9,609 nt of DNA. Origin: an uncultured Thermomicrobiales bacterium (lineage in GTDB: Bacteria > Chloroflexota > Chloroflexia > Thermomicrobiales > Thermomicrobiaceae). The translations under genes and the position numbers were made by a program. The stretch covers positions 1-9,609 of the forward strand of contig CALAGB010000134.1 of the NCBI GenBank assembly GCA_937891245.1, written 5' to 3'. The notes below the pieces were generated by a model. It ran no database searches. It saw only the letters and a list, made by a program, of their open reading frames with translations, and was not told where the DNA came from. Position 1 is the first letter of the stretch. Each line of letters opens with the position of its first letter. Shown here one piece after another: positions 1 through 6,307 of the stretch.

Positions 1-28
1 CACCCAGCGGACTCCATCGTTGCATCAT
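1..28 (-). CDS. Start of a divergent gene, truncated by the left edge
   Basis: Reading leftward from 28, the - strand gives ATG ATG CAA CGA TGG AGT CCG CTG GGT, that is MMQRWSPLG, and is still open at base 1. A full-consensus Shine-Dalgarno AAGGAGG lies at 44-38 on the - strand, 9 nt before the first ATG. A near-consensus promoter stands further upstream (107-79). The whole expression signal set is therefore present, which makes a real gene likely despite only nine visible codons. The second ATG could be the start instead. The product cannot be named. Its head-to-head arrangement with the GntR-type regulator gene makes it a candidate member of the same regulon, but this is inference. Confidence 0.7.
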
Positions 29-37
29 GTTAATAAA

Positions 38-44
38 CCTCCTT
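38..44 (-). promoter_or_regulatory. Shine-Dalgarno of the leftward gene
   Basis: The - strand reads AAGGAGG, a full 7-nt complement to the 16S rRNA tail, 9 nt upstream of the ATG at 28. It decides the start of the truncated divergent gene. Confidence 0.75.
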
Positions 45-78
45 GCGACGTTCGATAACGTCACTAGTAACTGAGAAG

Positions 79-107
79 AGTATAAAATATGAGTCGATGC
101 ATGTCAA
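79..107 (-). promoter_or_regulatory. Leftward sigma70-type promoter
   Basis: On the - strand, TTGACA (107-102) is followed by a 17-nt spacer and TATACT (84-79). This is a perfect -35 and a 5/6 -10 at optimal spacing. A start site about 7 nt on, near 72, would give a leader of roughly 45 nt ending in the AAGGAGG site and the ATG at 28. The spacer is AT-rich near the -10. No obvious operator overlaps it, so the gene may be strongly or constitutively expressed unless the regulator acts from a distance. Confidence 0.75.
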
Positions 108-251
108 ATAAACGCCTACACAGAGCCTGAATGAAAAGCTCCGGTTGCCGAGCGTTGTCACGGTCGGCGGCGTTCCGGGCCATCTCATGCATCCAAGATC
201 GTGGAGCCCGGATCATTCCATTTGATCCCGTGATTGCAATGTACACCGGTA

Positions 252-280
252 TTGACACGGTATAGAGTATCGAGTACGAT
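252..280 (+). promoter_or_regulatory. Rightward promoter of the regulator/oxidoreductase unit
   Basis: TTGACA (252-257), a 17-nt spacer (258-274) and TACGAT (275-280) make a perfect -35 and a 4/6 -10 that keeps the key TA and final T. The expected start site near 287 leaves a leader of about 100 nt before the ATG at 391. Repeats resembling a regulator binding site fill the spacer and flank the -10, so repression by the downstream GntR-type protein (autoregulation) is a reasonable inference. Confidence 0.65.
255..270 (+). promoter_or_regulatory. Candidate GntR operator, copy 1
   Basis: ACACGGTATAGAGTAT sits between the -35 and -10 of the rightward promoter. It matches 14 of 16 bases with the - strand of 2426-2411 (ACACGGTATCGGGTAT) ahead of the transporter genes. 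The surroundings repeat a heptad-like unit: CGGTATA (258-264), GAGTATC (265-271), GAGTACG (272-278), and a further CGGTAT at 247-252, 11 bp before the copy at 258. GGTATACC-like cores are known for several FadR/VanR-type GntR proteins. That this protein binds here is inference. Confidence 0.5.
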
Positions 281-295
281 GGCTGAGACGTACTC
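272..295. promoter_or_regulatory. Inverted repeat over the -10 and start site
   Basis: GAGTACG (272-278) and CGTACTC (289-295) are perfect 7-bp inverted arms separated by 10 bp. They cover the -10 and the expected transcription start of the regulator promoter, a classic repressor position. It may be a second or extended binding site for the GntR-type regulator, or for another dimeric repressor. Confidence 0.45.
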
Positions 296-390
296 AAAAC
301 ACGAGGTTTCGGGGCGACGGTAGTAAGTAACGCCCGTAGCGATCTTTAGATAGATTGCTATGCATTTCTGCTATGGTCGCAGAGTAGATT

Positions 391-1128
391 ATGGCAACTG
401 TGGAACTTGAGCCGCTTCGGATTACGACTCGCCATGACGGATGTTATGACGTTCTGAAGGCCGCGATTCTTGATCTCACCCTTCCGCCGGGAGCGCCTTT
501 GCAGGAAGGAGAGGTGGCGGCGCGGCTCGGCGTGAGCAAGACGCCGGTACGTGAGGCGCTGGCAAAGTTAGCCGGCGAGAATCTGATAACCACACGACCG
601 GGCGCTCAGAGTTATGTGGCGGGCCTCTCTGCCGACTCGATTCGGGATAATTATGAGATCCGCATCATCCTGGAATGCGCATCGATACGCCAGGTTGCCC
701 ATACGTTCTCGGATCGAGAAATCGACGAGCTGGCGGGTTGCGTGCGGCGCGCTGGCGACGCGCTCAACGTCGAAGATTGGCGCGCATTTGGATCAAACAA
801 TGATCGGTTCCACCTGTTGCTGATTCGGAAGAATCCGAATCAGCAACTGCAGGGGATCATGGATCATCTGTTCGATCATGTGCGGCGAGTCCGTTCCGCA
901 ATCTATCGCGCGCAACAGGAGATTTACGATTATCGGTTCTCCCACGAAGGGATCCAGAATCATCGCGACATTCTGGAAGCCGTCAAGGTACGCAACGGTG
1001 AGCGCGCGGCCAACCTCATTGAGTCGGATATCCAGAAGTTTCTCACTGCCATGGCGATCCCAACTGTTGCCGTCGCTCTCGACAAGCTGAATTATCGGAA
1101 TCAACTGGTCGAGGATGGCAGGGCGTAG
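391..1128 (+). CDS. GntR-family transcriptional regulator, FCD (FadR/VanR-like) subfamily
   Basis: This is a 245-residue one-component DNA-binding regulator. The winged helix-turn-helix is at about residues 18-78, with the hallmark stretch LGVSKTPVREAL (46-57), and the all-helical FCD effector domain is at about 82-222. FCD domains usually bind small carboxylic acids, often through a metal held by an Asp and His residues. DRFH (138-141) and NHRDIL (190-195) fit two of those positions. By eye, the last His of the family pattern is replaced by Asp213. The start is the first ATG of the frame and has only a weak ribosome site. The gene follows a good promoter with repeat elements and lies 2 nt before the FAD oxidoreductase, so the two are probably co-transcribed and coupled. 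It likely controls its own unit and the transporter genes; the ligand is unknown. Confidence 0.93.
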   Translation: MATVELEPLRITTRHDGCYDVLKAAILDLTLPPGAPLQEGEVAARLGVSKTPVREALAKLAGENLITTRPGAQSYVAGLSADSIRDNYEIRIILECASIRQVAHTFSDREIDELAGCVRRAGDALNVEDWRAFGSNNDRFHLLLIRKNPNQQLQGIMDHLFDHVRRVRSAIYRAQQEIYDYRFSHEGIQNHRDILEAVKVRNGERAANLIESDIQKFLTAMAIPTVAVALDKLNYRNQLVEDGRA

Positions 1129-1130
1129 CG

Positions 1131-2318
1131 ATGAAGCCTACGAGTGCCGATGTTGTGGTCATTGGTGCCGGCGTACGGGGAACGTCGATCGCGTATCACC
1201 TCGCAAAGGCGGGCGTTGATACGATCGTCGTGGATCGCGGCTTTATTTGCAGTAATACCTCGGGGGCGACATTCGCGCTCATCAATGTGTCCTCAAAAAC
1301 GCCGGCTGCCTATACGGAACTGAGCCTGGCGAGTTCGAAGCTGTACGACGGCCTCGCAGAGGAACTTGATTGCGATATCGAGTTTCATAGCGGCACGCAG
1401 GTCTTTTACATGATTGATCGGGAAGAGGACCTGCCGGCCGCGCACAGTTTTATTCAACGTATGCAATCGGCATCCGATCTCACGTTCGACATGTTGACCC
1501 CGGATCAGGTTCGTGAGTTCGAACCGAGCGTATCACCGCAGATCGCCGGCGGGATTCTGTGTCACCAAGACGGGCGGGTCAATCCGTTTCGGTTGACGTT
1601 CGGCTATGCCGCCGCAGCCAGACGGCTTGGCGCCCGATTTCTGACGCAGCATGAAGTTGTTGGCATCCAGGTGGAGCACGAGCGTGTCCAAGCGGTGCTG
1701 ACGCAACATGGCGCGATCTCCTGTCGCTGGGTCGTCAACGCCGCCGGCATCGACACCGCGACGATTGGCGCCATGGTCGGGACCGATGTGCCGGTAGCGG
1801 CATTTCGCGCGCAAGCGCTGACGACGGAGCCGCTTCCGGGGTTGTTGCGACAACCGGTCGGGACGCTGACCGAGCATCTCGAGATTGTTCCGACCGACGC
1901 TGGACCAATCCTGCTGCTCATCGCGTCCGACAACGAGTTTGTGGGACAGGATCGAACGGTCGAGTGGGAAGCGATGACGGGCGCGCTCGTGCGGCGGGCG
2001 GCGTCGATTATTCCAGCGCTCGCGAACGCCCGAATCATTCGAGCCTGGGCCGGCCTGCGACCGTGGCCGATCGACGGGCTTCCGATCATGGGGCCCGTCC
2101 CGGGGATTGACGGGTTTCTCATCGCAACCGGCCACAGCGGCTATACCCTGGCGCAAATTACCGGCCAGATTATCCGAGATTTGATTGTCACCGGTCATAC
2201 GACACTGCCACTCTATCCATTTTCTCTTGATCGTTTCCATGAAGGGCGTTTTGCGTTTTCGATGCGTGCATGGCAAAACGCGAAGTCTTCGACACAAACA
2301 GTGCCGTTGTTGGTTTGA
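1131..2318 (+). CDS. FAD-dependent oxidoreductase, DAO family (amino-acid/amine oxidase or dehydrogenase type)
   Basis: This 395-residue protein has an N-terminal Rossmann motif, IGAGVRG (11-17), ending in acidic Asp35 at the second strand (VVVDR), which binds FAD ribose. The SNTSGATFALIN segment (41-52) and DGRVNPFRL resemble the sarcosine, glycine, D-hydroxyproline and opine oxidase beta-subunit group. The C-terminal AGLRPWPIDGLPIMG (307-321) and ATGHSGYTLA (332-341) complete the FAD and substrate site. Family enzymes oxidise a C-N bond of secondary amines or D-amino acids to imine, passing electrons to oxygen or the respiratory chain. No signal peptide is seen, so it is cytoplasmic or membrane-associated. 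Relatives of the opine/hydroxyproline type need small alpha and gamma subunits, and none are adjacent. It starts 2 nt after the regulator stop. A roughly 20-residue tail follows the last conserved region. The family is sure; the substrate is not. Confidence 0.9.
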   Translation: MKPTSADVVVIGAGVRGTSIAYHLAKAGVDTIVVDRGFICSNTSGATFALINVSSKTPAAYTELSLASSKLYDGLAEELDCDIEFHSGTQVFYMIDREEDLPAAHSFIQRMQSASDLTFDMLTPDQVREFEPSVSPQIAGGILCHQDGRVNPFRLTFGYAAAARRLGARFLTQHEVVGIQVEHERVQAVLTQHGAISCRWVVNAAGIDTATIGAMVGTDVPVAAFRAQALTTEPLPGLLRQPVGTLTEHLEIVPTDAGPILLLIASDNEFVGQDRTVEWEAMTGALVRRAASIIPALANARIIRAWAGLRPWPIDGLPIMGPVPGIDGFLIATGHSGYTLAQITGQIIRDLIVTGHTTLPLYPFSLDRFHEGRFAFSMRAWQNAKSSTQTVPLLV

Positions 2319-2370
2319 GTCTGTTCACGAGATTGAGCTGAAGCGCAGGTCGGTTCATATGGGGAGCGTG

Positions 2371-2394
2371 GTCAGACAGGAGTTCGGATCTGAC
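2371..2394. repeat. Short inverted repeat after the oxidoreductase gene
   Basis: GTCAGA (2371-2376) and TCTGAC (2389-2394) form six perfect pairs around a 12-nt loop. No T-run follows, so it is not a convincing intrinsic terminator. It sits just upstream of the 20-bp palindrome and may be part of the control region. Confidence 0.35.
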
Positions 2395-2401
2395 ATCTTG
2401 A

Positions 2402-2426
2402 GTATCGGGTATACCCGATACCGTGT
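2402..2426. promoter_or_regulatory. Candidate GntR operator, copy 2: 20-bp perfect palindrome
   Basis: GTATCGGGTATACCCGATAC (2402-2421) is a perfect 20-bp palindrome with a GGTATACC centre. The right flank extends to GTGT (2426), so that the - strand from 2426 to 2411 matches the element in the regulator promoter (255-270) at 14/16. The left side, GAGTATCGGGTA (2400-2411), also matches GAGTATCGAGTA at 265-276 in 11 of 12. A symmetric site of this length suits a dimeric repressor such as the FCD regulator at 391. I find no strong promoter here; a weak candidate is TTGAGC (2333-2338) with a poor -10 near 2355-2361. Binding would place the repressor on or just after the transporter promoter. Function is inferred. 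Confidence 0.6.
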
Positions 2427-2439
2427 GATAACAGCCAGA

Positions 2440-2479
2440 TACGTCGCTCGTTGCGGGGGCGACGTGAAAGGAGGTGATC
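2440..2479 (+). promoter_or_regulatory. Leader hairpin followed by an unusually perfect anti-SD complement
   Basis: ACGTCGC (2441-2447) pairs with GCGACGT (2459-2465). T2448-G2458 and C2449-G2457 extend this to a 9-bp stem with a 7-nt loop. Directly after it comes AAAGGAGGTGATC (2467-2479), a full 13-nt complement of the 16S rRNA 3' tail. No start codon lies at normal spacing: the nearest GTG (2491) is 16 nt beyond GGAGG and opens only 17 codons (VTDRRESSG..., stop 2542-2544). The stem lacks a T-run and is not a terminator. It could be a ribosome standby site or the control element of a small leader peptide. Confidence 0.45.
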
Positions 2480-2567
2480 GGCCTTATTTCGTGACAGATC
2501 GACGCGAATCCAGCGGAGCTCGAGTTGTAACGATGTCCAGGTAGATGTCCGAAGATCGCGGCACATC

Positions 2568-2576
2568 GAGGAGGGG
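2568..2576 (+). promoter_or_regulatory. Ribosome binding site deciding the binding-protein start
   Basis: GAGGAGGGG lies 4-12 nt before the ATG at 2581, with its GAGGAGG core ending 6 nt from that ATG. The alternative in-frame ATG at 2545 has only a weak AGG three bases upstream. Starting at 2581 also places the twin-arginine motif at residue 11, the usual distance from the N-terminus. Confidence 0.75.
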
Positions 2577-2580
2577 AATC

Positions 2581-4299
2581 ATGCGGTTGTTGACGACAAC
2601 AAGCATCTCTCGGAGACGATTGATCCAGTCCGCGCTGGTTGCATCCGGTGCGACGGTACTGACCCCGCTTATCGTTGCGTGCGGCGGAAGCGATGCGACC
2701 CCGACTCAGGGCTCGACCTCTTCCGGTGCCGGCAGCACGTCCGCCTCTACCAGCACGTCCGCCACCGGTGGCACGTCCGCTTCTCCAGCTGCAAGCGGCT
2801 CGCCAAGTAGTTCATCCGCTGCGACGTCGACGGCTCCGGCTCAGGCTTCAGGTCCGGCCACGGGAACAGCGGTTATTGCACAGAAGTTTCCGCTGACCGA
2901 CATCGATTCAACGATTCAAAACGGCGTGCAGCCGCTCTGCATCGCCATTCACGTGACCGAGCCGCTGCTCTTCCGCGCCGATACTGGTGAACTTCAGCCG
3001 CTGTTGGCGGAAAGATTCGAATACGTCGATCCAACTCACCTACGCATGACGATCCGGCAGGGGGTTAAGCACCATAACGGCGACGACTTCAGCGTCGACG
3101 ACGTTGTGTTTACGATCCAGCGTGTGCTCGATCCAGAGACCAAGTCGCTCCAGGCCCGCTACATGCAAAGCGTGACCGGCGCTGAGGCCGTCGACGATAC
3201 GACTGTCGAGATTCAGCTGTCGACCTCGGATGCGACGATTCTGGATCGGCTTTCGCTTCTGCCGATGATCTCGAAACGGGCGGCCCAGGAACTCGGCGCC
3301 GAGTTCAGTTCGAAGCTCGTCGGCACCGGTCCGTATAAGTTCGTTTCGTGGCAAAAGGGCGGCCGCGTGACGCTCGAGGTCTTTCCGGGTTACTGGCGAG
3401 AACCGGCACGAATCAAGACGCTTCAGTTCGCGGGGATTGGGGAAGATTCAACGCGTATGGCCGGCTTGAAAACCGGCGAGTTGAACGTCATCGACTACAT
3501 TCCGCCGGACTACGTCCCCCAGCTCAAAGATTCCTCAAACGTGACGGTCTCTCAGGTTACCGGCCTGCGCTCGTCGTTCGCGATCTTTAACGTATCGAAG
3601 AAGCCGTTTGATGATGTGCGTATGCGGCAAGCTGCCAATTACGCGGTCAACAAGCAGGATATCGTCGATGGCGTCTTCAATGGGTATGCGGTGGCCGTGG
3701 ATCAGCCGTTCGGTCCGAACGTTTTTGGCTACGATCCGAGCCTTGAGAACCACTACCCCTACGATCCCGACAAGGCCAAATCGCTGATGGCCGAAGCCGG
3801 CTATGCCGATGGTGTCGATGTCAACATGGTCATCAATATCGATGATCAGTCCGTGGCTGAGCCGGTCGTCGATCAGCTCGGGAAAGTTGGGATCCGGGTC
3901 AAGCAAAAGGTGCTCGACTTCAACGGGCTCGCGAACCAGTATCTCACGCTCAAAGAGCCAAGCCCGGAACTCGACATCGTGCTCTTCGACAACGCGAACA
4001 ACACGGCTGAAGCGAATTACAACCTTGCGCTGAATTTCTCGTCGTTGGCGAAGAAAGGTCGTGGGTTGTACTGGAGCGACCCGGAGGTCGATGAGTGGAT
4101 CGTCCAGGGGCGTGAGGAAACGGATCGGAACAAGCGGCTCGAAATCTACCACCGGATCGTACAGAAGATGGCCGAAACCGCGGCAATGATCCCGCTGATC
4201 GACCCGGACGTCATCTATGGGTCGACCAAAAACCTGACCGACTGGAAGCCCCGTTCGGACCAACTGATCTATCTCTATGGTGCATCCATTACTTCGTAA
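2581..4299 (+). CDS. ABC transporter solute-binding lipoprotein, family 5 (DppA/OppA type), Tat-exported
   Basis: This is a 572-residue extracytoplasmic receptor that captures the solute for the permeases encoded next. The signal reads SRRRLIQ (10-16), a twin-arginine-like motif. A hydrophobic stretch and the lipobox IVAC follow, with acylated Cys34, so the protein should be exported folded and anchored by lipid. A low-complexity Ser/Thr/Ala/Gly linker (35-98) follows. The SBP_bac_5 domain runs from about 103 to 560, with the family entry pattern LLAERFEYVDPTHLRMTIRQ (141-160), GVKHHNGDDF (161-170) and DDVVFTIQRVLDP (173-185). The family binds di- and oligopeptides, but also opines, nickel-chelates and other small compounds. 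The stop overlaps the ribosome site of the first permease, which marks an operon. The ligand is unknown; the neighbouring amidases suggest an amide-containing or cyclic nitrogen compound. Confidence 0.95.
   Translation: MRLLTTTSISRRRLIQSALVASGATVLTPLIVACGGSDATPTQGSTSSGAGSTSASTSTSATGGTSASPAASGSPSSSSAATSTAPAQASGPATGTAVIAQKFPLTDIDSTIQNGVQPLCIAIHVTEPLLFRADTGELQPLLAERFEYVDPTHLRMTIRQGVKHHNGDDFSVDDVVFTIQRVLDPETKSLQARYMQSVTGAEAVDDTTVEIQLSTSDATILDRLSLLPMISKRAAQELGAEFSSKLVGTGPYKFVSWQKGGRVTLEVFPGYWREPARIKTLQFAGIGEDSTRMAGLKTGELNVIDYIPPDYVPQLKDSSNVTVSQVTGLRSSFAIFNVSKKPFDDVRMRQAANYAVNKQDIVDGVFNGYAVAVDQPFGPNVFGYDPSLENHYPYDPDKAKSLMAEAGYADGVDVNMVINIDDQSVAEPVVDQLGKVGIRVKQKVLDFNGLANQYLTLKEPSPELDIVLFDNANNTAEANYNLALNFSSLAKKGRGLYWSDPEVDEWIVQGREETDRNKRLEIYHRIVQKMAETAAMIPLIDPDVIYGSTKNLTDWKPRSDQLIYLYGASITS
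2734..2787 (+). repeat. 18-bp tandem repeat, three units, in the lipoprotein linker
   Basis: Units at 2734-2751, 2752-2769 and 2770-2787 share the core GCACGTCCGC at an exact 18-nt period. They encode STSAST, STSATG and GTSASP. The in-frame six-residue unit lets the linker vary in length by slippage without breaking the gene. It lies just after the lipidated Cys, in the flexible tether between membrane and binding domain. Confidence 0.75.
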
Positions 4300-4309
4300 G
4301 GAGTAGCCG

Positions 4310-5230
4310 ATGCAGCGCTACATCGTCGTGCGTCTGTTTCAAGGCGTCATTGTCCTGTTCGGCGTAACCGTTGTCACGTTTATTCTGGTCCAGTTGACCG
4401 GCAATCCGGTGATGGCGTACCTCGGTGCGGACGCGACGCCCGACGCGGTTGAGCAAATGCGCGAACAGCTCGGTTTGAACAGCCCGATCTACGTCCAATA
4501 TGGACGCTATCTGGAGCGGCTGGCCCATGGAGATTTCGGCGTCTCGGCCGTCTATGATCAACCAGCCCTCCCTTTGATCACCGAGCGATTGCCCGCAACA
4601 CTCGAACTGGCTCTGGCGGCGCTGTTTGTGAACTTCCTCTGGTCGTTTCCACTCGGCGTACTGTCAGCGATCAAGCGCGACTCGCTGCTCGATCGATTGA
4701 CCGCCGTGTTTGTGTTCGGCAGTCAGGCGATGCCCGTCTTCTGGTCGGGTATCCTCGCCATTCTGATTTTCGCGGTAAAGCTTCACTGGTTTCCCACGAG
4801 CGGCAGCGGCGGTATCAGGCATCTCGTCATGCCGGCGTTCATTCTCGGAACGCATACGGCTGCCTACCAGACACGCCTGCTCAGGTCATCGATGTTGGAC
4901 ATCCTCGATCAGGACTTTATCCGAACGGCGCGTGCCAAAGGGGTTGGTGAGCGCTCCGTCGTCATTCGTCACGCGCTGCGCAACTCGTTGATGACGCTCA
5001 CAACCGTTACCGGCGTTCAGTTCGCTGCGCTGATGAGTGGCGCCGTGGTGACCGAAGCGGTCTTTGTCTGGCCAGGAGTGGGCAGTATCGCCGCGCAGGC
5101 GATTCAGAATGCCGACATCTCGCTGGTAATGGCAGCCACCTTCGTCTTCGCCGTCATCGTCTGGTGTCTGAATCTGATCGTCGATCTGTCGTACGTGTTG
5201 ATTGACCCGCGGGTCAAATTGACCTCGTAA
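4310..5230 (+). CDS. ABC transporter permease, DppB type
   Basis: This is a 306-residue inner-membrane subunit. It begins with the typical MQRYIVVRLFQGVIVLFGVT start (first membrane helix about 9-29), followed by the extracytoplasmic loop with LGLNSPIYVQYGRYL (54-68) and HGDFG (73-77) that marks DppB/OppB proteins. Further helices fall at about 97-121, 131-156, 172-188, 232-256 and 272-297. The cytoplasmic EAA loop, which docks the ATPase, is at DFIRTARAKGVGERS (202-216) with the invariant Gly211. EAVFVWPGVG (249-258) is another family mark. TAAGGAG, overlapping the stop of the binding-protein gene, supplies the ribosome site 6 nt before the ATG, so translation is probably coupled. It should pair with the DppC-type protein that follows. 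Confidence 0.95.
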   Translation: MQRYIVVRLFQGVIVLFGVTVVTFILVQLTGNPVMAYLGADATPDAVEQMREQLGLNSPIYVQYGRYLERLAHGDFGVSAVYDQPALPLITERLPATLELALAALFVNFLWSFPLGVLSAIKRDSLLDRLTAVFVFGSQAMPVFWSGILAILIFAVKLHWFPTSGSGGIRHLVMPAFILGTHTAAYQTRLLRSSMLDILDQDFIRTARAKGVGERSVVIRHALRNSLMTLTTVTGVQFAALMSGAVVTEAVFVWPGVGSIAAQAIQNADISLVMAATFVFAVIVWCLNLIVDLSYVLIDPRVKLTS

Positions 5231-5257
5231 TTCAGGGTTGGTCCCGAAAGGTGAACC

Positions 5258-6190
5258 ATGAGTAGCAAACAGCTGAGCCAGGCTCAGGTGATGCAGACTG
5301 ACGGAACCAGCCTCAATTGGGAAGGAGGAACTACCCGGCGCAGCGCTCAGTCCCGCCTCTTGCGTGACAATAAGGTGCGTGTTGGTGGTCTGATCCTCGC
5401 GCTGCTCTGTCTCGCCGCGATCGCCGCGCCCTGGATCGCTCCGGCCGACCCAATCGCCCAGCAGTTGACGAATAAGTTGCACCCGCCTGCCTGGGAGTCG
5501 CGCGGCAGTTGGAGTCATCCGCTTGGAACCGATGAGTACGGGCGAGACGTTCTGTCGCGCGTCATCTATGGCGGGCGTATCTCGCTGGTCATTGGACTCT
5601 TCGCGACGGTCGGCGCCGCGATCTTCGGCGTCTTCGTTGGGTTGATCTCCGGCTACTACAGCGGCCGTGTCGATAGCGTCATCATGCGTATCGTCGACAT
5701 CCAGATGGCGTTCCCGACGGTGATCCTCGCGATGGCGGTGATCGCCGCGCTTGGTTCGACGATGTCTCGCCTCATTCTTGTTCTCGCGATCTCGAACTGG
5801 GTTCTCTTTGCACGGATCGTTCGAGCAGACGTTCTTTCGGTTAAGAATCGCGAGTACGTCGAGGCAGGACGAGCGGTGGGGGCGACCGAGTGGCGCTTGT
5901 TGTCGCGCTATATCGCGCCGAATGTCGTCGGCAGCGTGACGGTCGTCGCGACGCTCACAATCGCAACGACCATCGTCGTCGCGGCGTCACTCTCATTCCT
6001 TGGATTGGGTGTTCCGCCGCCGACCGCCAGCTGGGGCGGGATGCTCGCGGACGGGCGAGATTTTCTCGGTCTTGCCTGGTGGATCGCGACCTTTCCTGGC
6101 CTTGCCTTGATGATCACCGTCATCGCCATCAATCTGCTCGGCGATGCGTTGCGCGACGTGCTTGATCCACGACTGGCAGCTGCCGGTTGA
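5258..6190 (+). CDS. ABC transporter permease, DppC type
   Basis: This 310-residue partner permease has a cytoplasmic N-terminal tail of about 40 residues, then a first helix (about 41-62). It carries the family signature HPLGTDEYGRDVLSRVIYGG (87-106), core helices at about 108-132, 148-168, 171-190, 225-249 and 276-297, and the EAA loop EYVEAGRAVGATEW (199-212). SFLGLGVPPPTASWG (246-260) is also typical. AAGGTG (5248-5253) precedes the ATG by 4 nt. An ATG 12 codons in, behind CAGGTG, is a possible alternative start. It lies 27 nt after the DppB-type gene and surely belongs to the same operon. The usual next genes, two ATPases of DppD/DppF type, are absent; a 117-nt gap and a hydrolase gene follow instead. 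Confidence 0.95.
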   Translation: MSSKQLSQAQVMQTDGTSLNWEGGTTRRSAQSRLLRDNKVRVGGLILALLCLAAIAAPWIAPADPIAQQLTNKLHPPAWESRGSWSHPLGTDEYGRDVLSRVIYGGRISLVIGLFATVGAAIFGVFVGLISGYYSGRVDSVIMRIVDIQMAFPTVILAMAVIAALGSTMSRLILVLAISNWVLFARIVRADVLSVKNREYVEAGRAVGATEWRLLSRYIAPNVVGSVTVVATLTIATTIVVAASLSFLGLGVPPPTASWGGMLADGRDFLGLAWWIATFPGLALMITVIAINLLGDALRDVLDPRLAAAG

Positions 6191-6307
6191 GGGATGACGA
6201 TCTGAGCGGATGATGAGGTTCGGCAATGATCCGCGCGAACGCTCATCGATGCAGACGCTCCTGGACTGCTTGATCGCGCGTAGCTGACGACGATAGAAGG
6301 AGAAACC

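Larger units (their letters stand above)
29..390. other. Divergent intergenic control region
   Basis: This 362-base stretch separates the leftward gene from the regulator gene. It holds the leftward promoter and SD (38-107), the rightward promoter (252-280) and the operator-like repeats around it (247-295). Between about 110 and 240, and between 296 and 390, I see no convincing structure or gene. A 77-codon - strand frame from a TTG at 297 to 64 has no ribosome site and runs through the leftward promoter, so it is not annotated as a gene. Confidence 0.7.

Noticed and set aside
64..297. 77-codon - strand frame in the divergent intergenic region
   Set aside because: It starts at TTG with no ribosome site, overlaps the rightward promoter and runs through the well-formed leftward promoter. 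The protein resembles nothing I know.
2440..2466. Intrinsic terminator after the oxidoreductase gene
   Set aside because: The stem is good, but AAAGGAGG follows instead of a T-run.
2467..2480. Remnant of a 16S rRNA 3' end on the - strand (GATCACCTCCTTTC)
   Set aside because: Only about 14 bases match and nothing next to them resembles 16S or the spacer beyond it. A ribosome-site origin explains it better.
2545..2580. Upstream ATG adding 12 residues to the solute-binding protein
   Set aside because: GAGGAGGGG is placed for the ATG at 2581, and the twin-arginine signal is at its usual distance only from that start.
3535..4263. Long - strand open frames inside the binding-protein, oxidoreductase and GGT-like genes (also 1533-2297 and 6815-7621)
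   Set aside because: They are antisense shadows of clearly coding regions and have low-complexity, charge-rich translations and no family marks.
6191..6307. Internal promoter or terminator in the 117-nt gap before the GGT-like gene
   Set aside because: There are only a 6-bp repeat (6203-6208/6240-6245) and a 7-bp CG-rich repeat (6232-6238/6274-6280) with long loops. There is no T-run and no good -35/-10 pair.
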